64,000 nt of DNA from contig NZ_CP077087.1 of assembly GCF_014268495.2 (NCBI RefSeq), forward strand, positions 3,413,501 to 3,477,500, written 5' to 3'. Positions 23,423-32,828 of the stretch are shown here, in pieces (within the stretch, counting starts at the first letter, position 1; the number at the start of each line of letters is the position of its first letter). The stretch is from Pseudomonas monsensis. Its GTDB lineage: Bacteria > Pseudomonadota > Gammaproteobacteria > Pseudomonadales > Pseudomonadaceae. The notes beneath the pieces are model-generated. The model was not told the DNA's origin. It saw only the letters and a list, made by a program, of their open reading frames with translations, and searched no databases. Position numbers and translations under genes: made by a program.

Positions 23423-25408
23423 TTAACCTGGCGGCAGACCCCAGGCCTCTGCAAGTTGCCTTGCTGAGGCCGCAGGCAACACGGTCGAACCGCTGCGCCG
23501 AATCAGTGACGCATGCTTGCCAAGACCTTCGACAAGCAGAGCCGACTCCAATCGAGGCTCAACGACATAGTCCCAGCCAAGTCCGAGCCATGGGCATCGT
23601 CCGCCGACGCTGGCGAAGATGGCAGGGGTAGCTTGGGTGGCATAGTCGGGGAGTGCTGGCGCGTTTGGTCGCGATTCCCGGGCCTTCACTGCTGGTACAT
23701 GCAGTTGCAGGGCGCCATGCGTGTTGCGTGTTACCTCCATACCTCCGAGCAGCGCGATGTCGAAGGGCACAGCCTGACCACGGGTCGCATAAAAATAGGC
23801 CATGCGCCGGATGTTGTCGTAGTCGGCGAGCGCCCGGTAAAGGTAGGCGCAGATGACGCCCAACATCGGGTCGGCATGCTTTTCGTGCCGCAGGTCTGCA
23901 GCCAGTCGATCAACGCTATCGGCTCGCAAGTACCCGGCAGAGAATTCACGAAGGGTCCGCATGCCCGCCAGATACCTTTGCGGCGAACTGTGCGCTCCGT
24001 ACACCTGGAAAACATCTCCGTTGGGGCTGGGGACGACGGCGGTATACAGACCTGCGTAAGGTACGACAGGCGTAACTTGCTCCTTGCCCATGCGCACCAG
24101 AACAGGCGCCCCTTTAGTGTGGGGTTCAACGTAAAACTCGTTGACGGGGGGCTCGGATCTGAGGGAATGAGTCGCGCGGTTGGACAGCAGTGTCGCCTGC
24201 TCACCCCAGACAATGAGATTTGCGTTAGCGGGGCGGTCGATCTCCAGGAATCGACGTTGAACCATCATGGTGATCGAATCTGCTCTGAGCTGTTCGGACA
24301 ACTCCTTTATCATTTGCCTATGGCGAGGCGTATCCATGTCGATGTTGTGCAGTTCATCCATGTCCTCTCGCAGATGTGTGATTCCCGAGACCACTTCGCG
24401 ACTGTCTGGATCTTTTGATTTAGATCGCCTGAACCATGGGAGTTTGTTGAAAAGGCGATAGCGCAAGGTGCGCTGCTGAACTGAACGCTGGGTTGTTATT
24501 TCCTCGGCGGTGAACCCAGCAGAATCCAGAGCCTCGTCTTTTTTTTCAGTGCCCAGCACCGCTACCGTGTTTCCGGATGGCCACGGTTGCATGTCGTCAG
24601 GGGGCTTGAGTGGGGTCGCAGTGTCGTAAAGCACCACGGCGTCGGGATCGACCTGGCAGTGAGGGTCGAGCTTGAGGTGGTAATCGCGAGCGCGTTCGGC
24701 CGTGCGCGAGCGAGCGAATTTACCCAACGCATTCGTGGTTATGAGCCCATTTTCAATGGCAGTGGGCTCCAGTCCCCAGAGAATATCCGCGATGACACCC
24801 GAGAAAATGCATTTGCCCGGTGCGGCGCCAGCAGGGTCTCGAACCATGTAGCCCAGTTGGCCGTCATGGCAGCAAGCGAGGCTATCGAAATTTGTTTCGT
24901 CGGCCCGGGTGCCTTGCACAAGGATCCCGCGCGAACCATCGAGGCGCATTAGCTCCAGGCTTTGGGGGGCTTCGCGGCACGCGTCGGTGATCAGCGTTAT
25001 GCGCTTGACGCCGAGCAGAAACATTTCCTCGTAAAACCTGTCGACCACAATGCGGTACTTCATCTGCAGCGAGTCGCTGAACAGCCAGAAGATCTCGCCA
25101 AAATTCGACCCCGTCAGCCCGTGTCCGCAAAATGACAGGATCAATTGGTCAACGACGTCGGCCCCCGCTGGAAACAGTTCGTCGACGGCTTGTTGTACGC
25201 GCACCCGTGTGACCGGGTTTGGCTTGTTATTGACCCAGCCGTCGTCGACGACTTTGACGTTGTCGACGCCGAAACCAGAGCGCAGTGCCCATTCCCCCAT
25301 GGAGCGCGCGGCTAAAACGGCGCCATCCAGATAGGCGAAATCCAGGACCTCTTTAGCAACAGGTGTCACGGTGCTTACGCCGATTGCCAGACACACTCGC
25401 CTAACCAT
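23423..25408 (-). CDS. Caspase-like (peptidase C14 family) protein
   Basis: A 661-residue protein. The N-terminal 250 residues carry a caspase-fold signature: LILSFCGHGLTG with His96 and RITLITDACREAP with Cys144, the usual His-Cys dyad spacing of C14 proteases; RVCLAIGV at the start is the first strand. Residues about 260-661 are unassigned. ATG 25408 is chosen because it overlaps the end of the membrane-protein gene by 8 bp and removes atypical codons. The family cleaves after basic or acidic residues and often acts in signalling or cell-death modules. Substrate could be an operon product (inference). Confidence 0.75.
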   Translation of the reverse strand: MVRRVCLAIGVSTVTPVAKEVLDFAYLDGAVLAARSMGEWALRSGFGVDNVKVVDDGWVNNKPNPVTRVRVQQAVDELFPAGADVVDQLILSFCGHGLTGSNFGEIFWLFSDSLQMKYRIVVDRFYEEMFLLGVKRITLITDACREAPQSLELMRLDGSRGILVQGTRADETNFDSLACCHDGQLGYMVRDPAGAAPGKCIFSGVIADILWGLEPTAIENGLITTNALGKFARSRTAERARDYHLKLDPHCQVDPDAVVLYDTATPLKPPDDMQPWPSGNTVAVLGTEKKDEALDSAGFTAEEITTQRSVQQRTLRYRLFNKLPWFRRSKSKDPDSREVVSGITHLREDMDELHNIDMDTPRHRQMIKELSEQLRADSITMMVQRRFLEIDRPANANLIVWGEQATLLSNRATHSLRSEPPVNEFYVEPHTKGAPVLVRMGKEQVTPVVPYAGLYTAVVPSPNGDVFQVYGAHSSPQRYLAGMRTLREFSAGYLRADSVDRLAADLRHEKHADPMLGVICAYLYRALADYDNIRRMAYFYATRGQAVPFDIALLGGMEVTRNTHGALQLHVPAVKARESRPNAPALPDYATQATPAIFASVGGRCPWLGLGWDYVVEPRLESALLVEGLGKHASLIRRSGSTVLPAASARQLAEAWGLPPG

Positions 25409-26171
25409 GGGGACGCTCCGAAAGATGTTTGGTGACGAACGTATAAAAGTGCATGGGTGACACAAGCCAGTGCCAGCCTGGAGGACGAGGAGGCGTGAGC
25501 CGTTCGGCCAGCACGATGAGACCTGCCAATAGCATCACCGGAATATGCCAGGTCCCGCTCACCAGCGGCACCAGCATCCACGCCCAGCACGAAACAATAC
25601 AAAACAGGCCATGGCGCATGCCGAAGGTCAGGCAGTCCTTGTCGGCTGGCCAGCCAAACAAGCCGATCCGCTGGGGTTGATGCACTCGATTGAGTGCTGC
25701 GCGATGCCACGGGCTTGCGCTCCAGACCAGCGCGATCAGCAATGTCACGATGAACACGTTTTGGCCCAGCGTGAACTGGAGCAACAACGCCAAGACCCAT
25801 AGAACAGGGCCGGCGGCCATCCACAACGCACAATAGCCGAACAGAAACAGCGCGGATGCACGCATTCGCCGACGTGCCAGGCTGGAGTGCCAGACATGCA
25901 TGAGCGGCATTGCCAACAGGGGCGGCATCATGGCCAAAAGCATCAGGAACCAGCCGGCGAGGATGCGGTGCAGCGGGTTCAGTGCGAGCTCCGCCTGTAA
26001 CGCCGCCGGCCAGCGAGTGACGATCGACAGCCCGTTCACCGCTACGCAAAATGCGGGACCTTCACTGCTTACATCGTTGTAGAGGGAAAGGGCCAGGCCC
26101 ACGCCTGCCGTGGCCAGCAGAATTGGCCACGGTGCGTAAGTAAAACTGCGTAGAACCAGACCTGGCCGCAT
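25401..26171 (-). CDS. DUF2182-like integral membrane protein
   Basis: A 256-residue protein with about six membrane helices. The region DCLTFGMRHGLFCIVSCWAW followed by a hydrophobic helix and a terminal Glu-Arg (LIVLAER) resembles DUF2182, described as putative metal-binding membrane proteins, although divergent. Cys and His in that segment could bind copper. It starts 10 bp after the second tyrosinase and overlaps the caspase-like gene by 8 bp, so expression of the two is probably coupled. A role in copper supply or membrane anchoring is inferred. Confidence 0.62.
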   Translation of the reverse strand: MRPGLVLRSFTYAPWPILLATAGVGLALSLYNDVSSEGPAFCVAVNGLSIVTRWPAALQAELALNPLHRILAGWFLMLLAMMPPLLAMPLMHVWHSSLARRRMRASALFLFGYCALWMAAGPVLWVLALLLQFTLGQNVFIVTLLIALVWSASPWHRAALNRVHQPQRIGLFGWPADKDCLTFGMRHGLFCIVSCWAWMLVPLVSGTWHIPVMLLAGLIVLAERLTPPRPPGWHWLVSPMHFYTFVTKHLSERPHG

Positions 26172-26181
26172 CAGTCTGCCC

Positions 26182-27639
26182 TCAAGTCACGACGCCACTG
26201 CGCTTGAGAACGCTGATGCGCTCAACCGTTATCGGTGCTTCATCGGAAATCTGCTCGACAGGTACAAGCGTCACGCGCAGATGATTCGGATCGAAGTCCC
26301 CGGCGGCCGTGAGCCGTTGAGCCAGGTCGGTAATATCAATCGTATAACCCAACCCGTTGTGTTCGCCGTCTTTTTCCGAAGCAACGTTGAGACCGAAAAG
26401 CGTCAGGCTGCCGGCGTACCGGTCAGGGTCGAGCGCCGGGTTGGCGCCGTCAGGCAGATTGACGTACACATCCAGCAGCGGTGAAGGTGCGGAGCCACGC
26501 ACGGATTCCAGGGCCAGGTAGAGTCGGGCCACCGCCTTACCCGGCGATGTCGCGCCCATGGTCGCGATGCTACTGGAGGCTGCCGTGGGTTCGAGGTCGA
26601 TATGACTGTCTACCGGCGCACTGCCGATCGTGACGGCAGCGGCATTGGCGCCGATGGGGTGTACCGTTTGCTTGCTGGGCGAACCCATATTGACCCGTGC
26701 CACTGCATTCACTCCCGGCTTTACACCCGTACCGATGCTCAAATCATCATAGGGCCGATAAAATTTGCCGCCCTTCAACGTGTCTTTGCTAGTAAACGTT
26801 ACGCCAGGTGCGTTGTCGCCGGGGACCGGCATGATAAAGCTGCGGTTGGCCGGACCATTGAGCCAGAGTGGGTCGTGGACCATGGTCTTGCCCGGCGTGT
26901 TCATCCAGGCTTCCCAGAGGCGATCAATGTTGCAATGGTGCAGCCAGAATATAGGGTCAAGACCTGCCAGATAGGCATTGCCCATATAACCACCGACGAG
27001 ACCGTGAACCGTGTTGTGCGGGTTGCTCTCCAGTTCTCCGGTGATGTCCGCGAACTGGACGAAATCGCCAGTGATTCCGCCACCGAATCCCAGGTTTCCG
27101 TTACCGACGATAAAATCATTCTCTTCCATCGCTTCAAGGCTGAACCCGCCCCCGGGCTTGATCGCCTTGATTCCGGGGCGTCGAGGGTATTTGCACAGCG
27201 GGTTCGGGCTGCCGTCGGGTAAGGTTTTTTCTACAAAGGCCTCAGGCAGATACAGGGCTTTCGGATCGCTGCTGTTGAGGTAGTTCCAGTAGGGAAGGGT
27301 CCAGTCGTCCCCCGTCAACTCTTTCACTTTCGCAGCGACGATTGCTTCGAACGAAAACAGGTACGCCCGGTGCCAGGAGAGGAAATACCAACTGCCGTGC
27401 TGACACTGATTGCCGTACGTCTTGTTGGTCAAGTCTGCTGGAATCGGGGTATTCGCCTTGATCAGATTTTCGTTGAGCCACAACTGAGGATGGAATCCAT
27501 GCATGGCGCCGAGGAATTTCCAGCTCGTGCGGTCCTGTATCGGTTGCGCGTCCAGCGCCTGCATTGCCTTGGCGTAGTTCAGCAATGTCTTGTTCCATCC
27601 TGAACCCAGTGTTGCAACATCCTGGCGAAAAGCGGTCAT
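26182..27639 (-). CDS. Tyrosinase/polyphenol oxidase-like type-3 copper enzyme (second copy)
   Basis: A 485-residue protein with both copper sites: CuA in CQHGSWYFLSWHRAYL (His-x8-His) with an upstream His in the GAMHGFH region, and CuB in NPHNTVHG (His-x3-His) plus DPIFWLHHCNIDRLWEAW. Residues about 330-485 resemble the C-terminal barrel of plant polyphenol oxidases that shields the active site. No signal peptide, so it is cytoplasmic unless exported otherwise. ATG 27639 follows GGAGCACC. It oxidises phenols to quinones by family knowledge. Confidence 0.88.
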   Translation of the reverse strand: MTAFRQDVATLGSGWNKTLLNYAKAMQALDAQPIQDRTSWKFLGAMHGFHPQLWLNENLIKANTPIPADLTNKTYGNQCQHGSWYFLSWHRAYLFSFEAIVAAKVKELTGDDWTLPYWNYLNSSDPKALYLPEAFVEKTLPDGSPNPLCKYPRRPGIKAIKPGGGFSLEAMEENDFIVGNGNLGFGGGITGDFVQFADITGELESNPHNTVHGLVGGYMGNAYLAGLDPIFWLHHCNIDRLWEAWMNTPGKTMVHDPLWLNGPANRSFIMPVPGDNAPGVTFTSKDTLKGGKFYRPYDDLSIGTGVKPGVNAVARVNMGSPSKQTVHPIGANAAAVTIGSAPVDSHIDLEPTAASSSIATMGATSPGKAVARLYLALESVRGSAPSPLLDVYVNLPDGANPALDPDRYAGSLTLFGLNVASEKDGEHNGLGYTIDITDLAQRLTAAGDFDPNHLRVTLVPVEQISDEAPITVERISVLKRSGVVT

Positions 27640-27733
27640 GATAGGTGCTCCGTTGCGGTTAGGTGATGTCTCCCCCAACTTCAGTGCCGGTCTTCATCAC
27701 GTCAGATCCGGCACTTTTCAAGCAGCCACAGCG

Positions 27734-29257
27734 CTACTCTGTCAGCAGTAATAGATGGACATCGATGACCGGGTTGCCCATCAGCTTCTGCGGGAAGCGA
27801 TCCCCTACGAAGGTCTTGTCGACCGGTTCTACCCAGACACTCAGTTTGCCGCCCGCTATATCCGCCATTGGCAGTTCGAAGTCGAACTGCGCCATCGCGT
27901 TGCTCACGCAATTGGCACAGCTTTGCACCTCAACCGGCTGGAACAGCGCTCTGGAGGCGATCGTCCTTCCGTCCTTTTGCAGGTGCACCCGGAAACTGCC
28001 GGGGATTTTCAGACGATTGATGCCGCTGACGCGTACGTTGACTCGATCGGTCTCGACCGTGAATTGTTTGTTCGCGGCGAGCGTACGCTGGGTCTTGGGC
28101 AGAAAATCGACGTTCGAAGCTGTGGCAGGCGGGTCGTAATCAATATCAAGCTGACCTGCCGAGTCGATGATTGCCAGGGTGTTCAGTTCCAGTGCGCTGT
28201 GGGTGAATGGATTCAGAACCTCGAGCGCTGAATCGTTGAATATCTGAAAACTGATCGGGTCGGTAGCCTCGTTGATAGTGGTCAACAGCCCTTGCAGGTC
28301 GGTGGCCAGCATTTTCTTCTGCCATTCCCAGAACAGTCGGTCCCAATTGCAGTGGAAGAACCAGAACACCGGGTCGAACGCCGCAACTTCCTGTTGTTGC
28401 ATCGTCGGACCAATGGAGTCATGGCCACTGTCGTGGGCGGCAATGATGGTGTTGTGACTGGCACCGGACCAGTAGCCGTGAAAGTCTTCCCAGTCGGTTT
28501 TGCTCATTGCCCGGTTGACGTCATCGGTCACGCCGTTATCAATCAGGTTCTGGGCAATCGTGTCGTAGTCAAAACGTGTGGTGACGTACCCTTCGGGGAA
28601 ATCCGCGCCAATGGTTTTCGGTAGCACGTATTGGTCGAAGGGTGGGCTTTTAAGCACGTCGGGGAAGGGCGTGGTGATATCCCAATAAGGCAGGGTCACG
28701 TTCTCGCAACCAGGCACCGATCTCAGGGCATTTTCGAAACTGACCAGATAGGCCCGGTGCCAGGGGTTGTAGCCCGGTACGTGGTGCATGCAATAGGTAT
28801 TGGGTGCCGGAAACCAGTGATAGCCCGCCTGGACGAAATAGCTGTTCGGGTCAGCGGGATCGAGGGCCTTAATGGCGGAAAAAGCTTTTTTGAGCTGGTC
28901 GAGTTCGTTGCTCGACAACGTGGTGATGTCCTTGCGCATCCTGCCGGCCGGGGCCGCTGTACTGAACAATGAGCGTGCCGCGAAGTCGGCCTGGCTCGCT
29001 TGAGTCACGGGCACGCCTTTGGGGTAGCCATTGTTCATCCAGTTGAGGAAGGTACCCACCCAGTCGGCAGGCCAGGGATTACCCGGCGGCATGTTGCCTG
29101 CTGCAACTTGTTGATAGATGTCGCCGGCGTGGTTCATCACCGCGTCGTAGCTGGCCAGGTCGAGACCTTGTCTGGCCATGTGCGCGCGGTCCACGGATGT
29201 GAACATGTCGCGAATCTGCGCATACCAGGTGGGGTTGGTGACGGGGGTTGCGGTCAT
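27734..29257 (-). CDS. Tyrosinase-like type-3 copper enzyme (first copy)
   Basis: A 507-residue protein. CuA residues lie in YCMHHVPGYNPWHRAYL and an upstream GYHWFPAP His; CuB residues lie in SHNTIIAAHDSGHDS and FDPVFWFFHCNWDRLFWEW. An N-terminal extension of about 140 residues is not part of the tyrosinase core, and a C-terminal beta domain contains CANC, a possible copper-handling pair. It lacks a signal peptide. Clearly diverged from the second copy (different domain order and spacing), so this is not a recent duplication. Starts with a good AGGAG about 8 bases upstream. Confidence 0.88.
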   Translation of the reverse strand: MTATPVTNPTWYAQIRDMFTSVDRAHMARQGLDLASYDAVMNHAGDIYQQVAAGNMPPGNPWPADWVGTFLNWMNNGYPKGVPVTQASQADFAARSLFSTAAPAGRMRKDITTLSSNELDQLKKAFSAIKALDPADPNSYFVQAGYHWFPAPNTYCMHHVPGYNPWHRAYLVSFENALRSVPGCENVTLPYWDITTPFPDVLKSPPFDQYVLPKTIGADFPEGYVTTRFDYDTIAQNLIDNGVTDDVNRAMSKTDWEDFHGYWSGASHNTIIAAHDSGHDSIGPTMQQQEVAAFDPVFWFFHCNWDRLFWEWQKKMLATDLQGLLTTINEATDPISFQIFNDSALEVLNPFTHSALELNTLAIIDSAGQLDIDYDPPATASNVDFLPKTQRTLAANKQFTVETDRVNVRVSGINRLKIPGSFRVHLQKDGRTIASRALFQPVEVQSCANCVSNAMAQFDFELPMADIAGGKLSVWVEPVDKTFVGDRFPQKLMGNPVIDVHLLLLTE

Positions 29258-29358
29258 GTCTGACTCCTTGTCGTCGGTAACAATTGAAGTTTCAGTGAAT
29301 CGAGCGTGCTCGCAGGCGGAACTACCCAGACGACCCGCGAGCGTCCTGCAAGCGATAG

Positions 29359-29784
29359 CTAACTGGCCTTGACGGCGATGAACGAAGCGACCAGTCCGGC
29401 AGACGCGCCGTCGTGAGGCTTCACACGGATGACTGATCCAGTGATGGCCGGCACCTGATTCACGCCGTTTGGCCAGTGCTCCGTCAGCACCCCGTCATAG
29501 TCGTAGAAGTAGTCTTGAGTGGAGGTCCCGGGCCGCCCGCTGCCCACAATGTGTACGTGGTCGGGTAGTCCGTCATGGGCGCGCGTGATGACGCCCTTCA
29601 AGTCCATGACCGCGTTCGAGCCGAAACCGAGTTCACCTGCAAATGTCCCGTCGGCAGTGTCCTCCACGGTCCACACGCCTTCGGCGAATAACAGTGCCGC
29701 GAGTTTGTCCGGCGCTCCTCCAGTTAATGCGGGGTTATTGAGGAAACTTCTATAGGTCCATTTTCCTGCAAAGGGATTGCTCAT
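29359..29784 (-). CDS. Small hypothetical protein between copper oxidase genes
   Basis: A 141-residue soluble protein beginning MSNPFAGKWTYRSFLNNP and rich in beta-strand patterns, with GKWTYRSF and DHVHIVGSG segments suggesting a lipocalin- or avidin-like barrel. No domain recognised. ATG 29784 is chosen because AGGAG is 9 bases upstream; an ATG at 29793 would abut that site. It lies 16 bp after the multicopper oxidase and 101 bp before the first tyrosinase, so it is likely part of the same operon, perhaps a substrate-handling accessory (inference). Confidence 0.65.
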   Translation of the reverse strand: MSNPFAGKWTYRSFLNNPALTGGAPDKLAALLFAEGVWTVEDTADGTFAGELGFGSNAVMDLKGVITRAHDGLPDHVHIVGSGRPGTSTQDYFYDYDGVLTEHWPNGVNQVPAITGSVIRVKPHDGASAGLVASFIAVKAS

Positions 29785-29800
29785 GACTGACATCTCCTTA

Positions 29801-31977
29801 TCACTGTTTTTTGACGTCCGAATGTTGATGCGACGTGTGCTTCATCCCTGCCATGCCAATGCCGCCGCCGACGGCATTGAGGTCTGGCACGATCTGGATA
29901 TTGGTCATCATCCCGCCGTCTTCGTGATCGAGGATGTGGCAGTGAATGACGAATTCACCGATGTAGCGGTCGTAGTGCGTGCGCACCAATACCTGATAGT
30001 CGTTCTGGACAAAGATCGTGTCTTTGAACTCGTGCCACATCCCGCAGTACTGGTTTTGCAATCCCAGCTCGTCGGCCGGAACCAGGCATTCGCCATTGGG
30101 GCCGAAGATGCTTTTGGGCTTTTCGCCGGGTTTGGCGTAGAGCACGTCCATCACCTGGAACGGGTTGACGTGGATGTGAAAGATGTGAGGTTCGCCCTGC
30201 GACGTCAGCACCCAGTCATCGGTGGTGTTGACCTGACGGGTGAAGTCGATACGGTCCGGGTCATAGGATTTGTAGTTGATGAAAAAGCCGAAGGCGCCAG
30301 ACCACGGATCCCCCGGTTTTTTCGGCGCCGTGGCCGGAGCTGCCGGCGGAAATGGCGGATACCCGATGAAAAAGTCAGCTTTCTGGATGTCGTCGTTGAC
30401 GGTTGCATCCTTGAGGTCGGGCATTGCGCGCCACGGCTTCAGGTTGCCGCTACGCAGTCCTTCGAGGGCTGCCACCGGCAACGATGAGCCTTTGTTGGCG
30501 TCATAGAGCGCCTGCTGGATATAGCTTTGCGGATCGTCGGTCACCACTTTACCGCCGGAGACGATCACCGTTGCCAGCAATTGGGTTTCATTCGGACCTT
30601 GTCCGCCGGGGCCGCCATTGGGGCCGGCATTCGCGCGCTCTGCCGGCGTTGCCGCCTGGTTCAGCACGCAATAGGTGCCATCACGGGGGAACATCAGCAA
30701 CACATCACTGCGATAGCCTGGTTGCAGAAAGTTACTGCCGATGCCACCACTGACACTTTTCTTGTTCACCCCGATCGGGCGGATGGCAGTGCGCGTCAGG
30801 CCGTCGGCGGCGATCTCGAATTGCGGAACAAGTTCGACCGGTTTGCTGGAGTCAGGCACTGTCACCGGGCACAGGTCGGCGATCAGCGCTGCTTGTTCCT
30901 TTGGCGTGCCGCCGAGTATGCCCTGCAGCGCAAGACTGGCTTTGGCACCACTGGTGTTCATGGGCACGATTTGCAAATTCACGGTGTCATGGATGCCGCC
31001 GTGAATGAAGCGCCAGCGTTGAATTTCTCCTGCGGCTATGCCGCGCAAAGTCGGCTGGACCGCACCGTTGATACTGGTGAACCGGCCGCTGTTGTCCCAG
31101 ACCGTGGGGGAGGAGAGTTGCGCGTCGAAGTTCTCCACCACACCGGTTTTATCGCCGGGGCACGACCAGGTGCCGTCCTTCTGCGTGATGATGTTGCCCT
31201 TGTCGTCGAAACACGCATAAGGAATTTGCTGGAACAGAAAGACTTGCTCGGTGAGGGGCTTGCCCGCCGCGTCCTTGAGGATGGTGTCGATGTCTCCCGG
31301 CTTGTCACCGGTGTAGGGGCGATTGCCGCGCACGATCAGCGCGCCCGCTGCGCCGCTGGCGACCTGAAGCGCCGTAGAACCATGTCGGTGTGCGTGATAC
31401 CAGAACGTACCTGAAGGGTGATCGGTGGGAATATTGACCTCGTACTCAAACTTTGTTTGCGGCGCGATGTTCAGCAGCACGTTATCGCTGTTGCCGGACG
31501 GTGAGACGTGCATTCCGTGGTAGTGCAGATTGATCGTGTTGAAACAGCCGGGATCGCCATTCGCCGGATCAAGCCCCCCCGGACAACTGGGATCGTTTTC
31601 TCCAGTTGATTGTCCAGATGCACTCGCAGGGTGTTGCCCGGTTGCACATCAATGAGCGGCCCCGTCAGACAGCCGCCGTATGAGCGCAACATGACCTTGT
31701 CTTTGGCACCGTCGGGACTCCCCGGGTTGTAGATGTAGTTTTCGCGCTTCTGCACTTGCAGGTTGAGTTCGACTGTTTGCCCGTCACGCGTGATGTCACC
31801 TGCCGGATCGCACCCTGTTGATGGTTGGGCCAGTTCAATGGCCTTCAGCGTGCCTGTCTGGCTTTTTTCAAGGAGCCTGGGCGGTGAAAGGAACGGTTGA
31901 GCCGTGAGTTCGGCGAGCGCCGTGGAGGTGGTTGCACACACGATCAGCCCTGCGAAGATCCTGTAACGCGAATTCAT
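29801..31977 (-). pseudogene. Multicopper oxidase (laccase-like) interrupted by a frameshift
   Basis: The product would be about 725 residues with a signal peptide (MNSRYRIFAGLIVCATTSTA, cleavage near ALA-EL). Copper motifs: NLHYHGMHV, FWYHAHRHG, FHIHVNPFQV and FVIHCHILDHEDGGMM (type 1 with Met). The frame changes at an A4 run (plus-strand T's 31596-31599): reading through gives EKTIPVVRGG, but one extra A gives EKNDPSCPGGLDPANGDPGC, which is normal for the family and leads into HYHG. Starting at the ATG at 31513 loses the HYHG motif. It may be a true one-base deletion or a sequencing error. It is next to a DJ-1-like gene and the tyrosinases. Confidence 0.85.
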
Positions 31978-32081
31978 TTCCTGCTCCCTGCGCATTGCGC
32001 AAATGTCCCACAGCCATGACAGCCGGGTGTCCGTTGAGATAGTTCGACCGGGCAATGTGAACGCCGGTAGCTGTGCGCCTC

Positions 32082-32828
32082 CTATGAAGAACCGGTGCGC
32101 TTGAGCACAAGGGCGATGGTTTCAGCGAGAGCCGAATCGCAGGTGCGCCCGGCGCCCGGGGTGTAGACCGGTGGTTTGGCGACGGAAGGGTCGCCGCTGG
32201 TGAAGGGAGGACGGGGGTTGTACTGGATGTTCAACTGCACCTTTTGGGCGACCAGCTCACCGGCAATCAAGGCAATGATTGCCAAGGCTTCGTCGAGCCC
32301 CGATGAAATGCCACCGCCGGTGATACGTTGTCTGTCGACGATGTAACGAGGATAACCGTCTACCACATTGACCCGAGTGAACAGTTTCAGGCAGGCGATA
32401 AAGGCCCAATGCGTGGTGGCGTTATAACCGTCCAGCAAACCTGCTGCGGCCGCGAGCAAGGCACCTTCGCAGACCGAGGCGCAATATTGCGCAGCACTGC
32501 CTTGCTGAAACAGCCAGGTCATACGCCGGGGATCTTTCATCAGACGTTGCAAATCGGTGGGTTCACCGCCGGGAATCCACAGCAGGTCGATGTCATCGGA
32601 ATGTTGATCGAACACCGGTAGATCGCCACCGATGGTCATGCCATCACGCGTGGTGATGGATGGCCCATCAAGGGAAATCAGCCGGACGGAGCGGCGAGGG
32701 GCGCTGGTGTTCGTCTGCGGTTCAACCAGCTTCATCCAGTTGAACAGTTCGTAAGGGGCGCTGATGTCGAGCAAATCCACACCATCGTAGATGGCAATTG
32801 CGATCAGGTAGTGTCCTGGTGCAGGCAT
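32082..32828 (-). CDS. DJ-1/PfpI-family (isonitrile hydratase-like) protein
   Basis: A 248-residue protein of the class-I glutamine-amidotransferase-like fold. The nucleophile elbow is SVCEGALL with Cys120; VCTGALLLA is the usual family form. The N-terminal AIAIYDGVDLLDISAPYELF and a PGG motif (residues 86-88) fit. No C-terminal AraC domain, so it is a stand-alone enzyme or sensor. The start has a very strong AAGGAGGGA. It is the first gene in the co-directional copper-oxidase run and about 100 bp from the oxidase start; it may handle quinone or aldehyde stress (inference). Confidence 0.78.
   Translation of the reverse strand: MPAPGHYLIAIAIYDGVDLLDISAPYELFNWMKLVEPQTNTSAPRRSVRLISLDGPSITTRDGMTIGGDLPVFDQHSDDIDLLWIPGGEPTDLQRLMKDPRRMTWLFQQGSAAQYCASVCEGALLAAAAGLLDGYNATTHWAFIACLKLFTRVNVVDGYPRYIVDRQRITGGGISSGLDEALAIIALIAGELVAQKVQLNIQYNPRPPFTSGDPSVAKPPVYTPGAGRTCDSALAETIALVLKRTGSS

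Noticed and set aside
31590..31605. Programmed -1 frameshift in the multicopper oxidase
   Set aside because: The A4 run is not in a canonical X-XXY-YYZ slippery heptamer in the incoming frame and I saw no stimulatory structure; a mutation or base-calling error is simpler.
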